A DNA stretch of 7,268 bases, taken from Gammaproteobacteria bacterium (GTDB taxonomy: Bacteria > Pseudomonadota > Gammaproteobacteria > DSM-26407). A program made the position numbers and the translations under genes. The notes under the pieces were generated by a model, which saw only the letters and a program-made list of their open reading frames with translations, searched no databases and was not told the origin of the DNA. How positions within the stretch are numbered: the stretch's first letter is position 1; every line of letters starts with the position of its first letter. Positions 6,496-7,268 of the stretch are shown one piece after another. The stretch covers positions 1-7,268 of the forward strand of contig JAQVKR010000132.1 in assembly GCA_028694565.1 (NCBI GenBank), written 5' to 3'.

Positions 6496-7268
6496 GTGAG
6501 CACCGCCGCGACCCCCCCTTCCGCCGCGACCGAGGATCGGCGCCTGATCGAACTGGGACTGGCCGTCATCCGGGCCGAAACCGACGCGCTGGCGGATCTC
6601 GCGGAACGCATCGACGGGAACTTCGCCCGGGCCTGCCGCTACCTGCTCGGCTGCGCCGGCCGGATCGTGGTCATCGGGATGGGCAAGTCGGGCCACATCG
6701 GCAGCAAGATCGCCGCCACGCTGGCGAGCACCGGCAGCCCCGCCTTCTTCGTCCACCCGGGCGAGGCCAGCCACGGCGACCTGGGCATGATCACCCCCCA
6801 TGACGTGGTGCTGGCCCTGTCCAACTCCGGCGAGACCGAGGAGATCCTCACCATCCTGCCGCTCATCAAGCGCCAGGGCGTGCCGTTGATCACCCTCACC
6901 GGCAATCCGGCCTCCACCCTGGCGCGCAACGCGGAGGTGAACCTGGACGTGGGCGTGGCCCAGGAGGCCTGCCCCCTGGGACTCGCCCCCACCTCGAGCA
7001 CCACCGCGGCGCTGGCCATGGGCGATGCGCTGGCGGTGGCGCTGCTGGAAGCGCGCGGCTTCACCGCCGAGGACTTCGCCCGCTCCCACCCCGGCGGACG
7101 GCTGGGACGGCGGCTGCTGCTGCTCATCGGGGACATCATGCGCACCGGCGACAACCTGCCCATGGTGCCCGAGCAGGCCCTGCTCAGCGACGCCCTGCTG
7201 GTGATGACCCGCCAGGGCCTGGGCATGACCGTGGTGGTGGGCGAGGCCCGCGAGGTGCTCGGGGTATT
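6496..7268 (+). CDS. kdsD: D-arabinose 5-phosphate isomerase, N-terminal 257 residues (3' end outside window)
   Basis: KdsD interconverts ribulose 5-phosphate and arabinose 5-phosphate, the first step towards Kdo of lipopolysaccharide. The SIS domain is complete: GMGKSGHIG (61-69), FFVHPGEASHGDLGM (84-98), LSNSGETEEI, and EACPLGLAPTSSTTA followed by AMGDALAVALLEARGFTAEDF. Catalytic residues of the E. coli enzyme (Lys59, Glu111, Glu152, His193) correspond to Lys64, Glu116, Glu157 and His198. HPGGRLGRRLL leads into the first CBS domain (DIMRTGDNLPMV..., from about 213), which is cut by the window edge. The E. coli protein has 328 residues, so about 70 are missing. The start is GTG at 6496, with CGGAG 5 nt upstream. 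The N-terminal extension is about five residues longer than in E. coli. It is probably co-transcribed with yrbG. In E. coli kdsC, lptC, lptA and lptB follow. Confidence 0.96.
   Translation, partial: MSTAATPPSAATEDRRLIELGLAVIRAETDALADLAERIDGNFARACRYLLGCAGRIVVIGMGKSGHIGSKIAATLASTGSPAFFVHPGEASHGDLGMITPHDVVLALSNSGETEEILTILPLIKRQGVPLITLTGNPASTLARNAEVNLDVGVAQEACPLGLAPTSSTTAALAMGDALAVALLEARGFTAEDFARSHPGGRLGRRLLLLIGDIMRTGDNLPMVPEQALLSDALLVMTRQGLGMTVVVGEAREVLGV

Overview
The window reads as a chromosomal stretch of a high-GC gammaproteobacterium (about 70 % G+C by eye, strong preference for G or C at third codon positions). The conserved neighbourhood yrbG-kdsD diverging from mlaFEDCB-ibaG-murA is the one known from Escherichia coli and many other Gammaproteobacteria. 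The base composition would suit a Chromatiales/Ectothiorhodospiraceae-like lineage, but that placement is inference.

Left to right, the minus strand carries most of the content: the 5' two-thirds of murA (cut by the window start), a strong intrinsic terminator, ibaG (BolA family) with its own likely promoter in a 318-nt gap, and then the phospholipid-transport operon mlaF-mlaE-mlaD-mlaC-mlaB, transcribed right to left from about 4610. A DUF72-like gene, also on the minus strand, sits between mlaF and the divergent plus-strand unit. The plus-strand unit begins at a probable sigma-70 promoter near 5269-5298. It reads a previously easy-to-miss 48-codon ORF that overlaps the start of yrbG (CaCA-family cation antiporter), followed by kdsD (arabinose-5-phosphate isomerase, cut by the window end).

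Functionally this is a cell-envelope locus. MlaFEDB is the inner-membrane ABC complex and MlaC its periplasmic lipid carrier, together maintaining outer-membrane lipid asymmetry. MurA commits UDP-GlcNAc to peptidoglycan. KdsD starts the Kdo branch of lipopolysaccharide synthesis. IbaG is a BolA-type partner of monothiol glutaredoxins. 

No mobile element, CRISPR array, rRNA or tRNA was seen, and I do not see an exciting new multi-gene system. The points worth a second look are small: the 48-codon ORF apparently coupled to yrbG; the compact, motif-poor DUF72-like gene inserted at a normally conserved junction; a shared, nearly symmetric divergent promoter; and a 140-nt structured gap between mlaF and mlaE, where an operon of this kind would normally be tightly packed.
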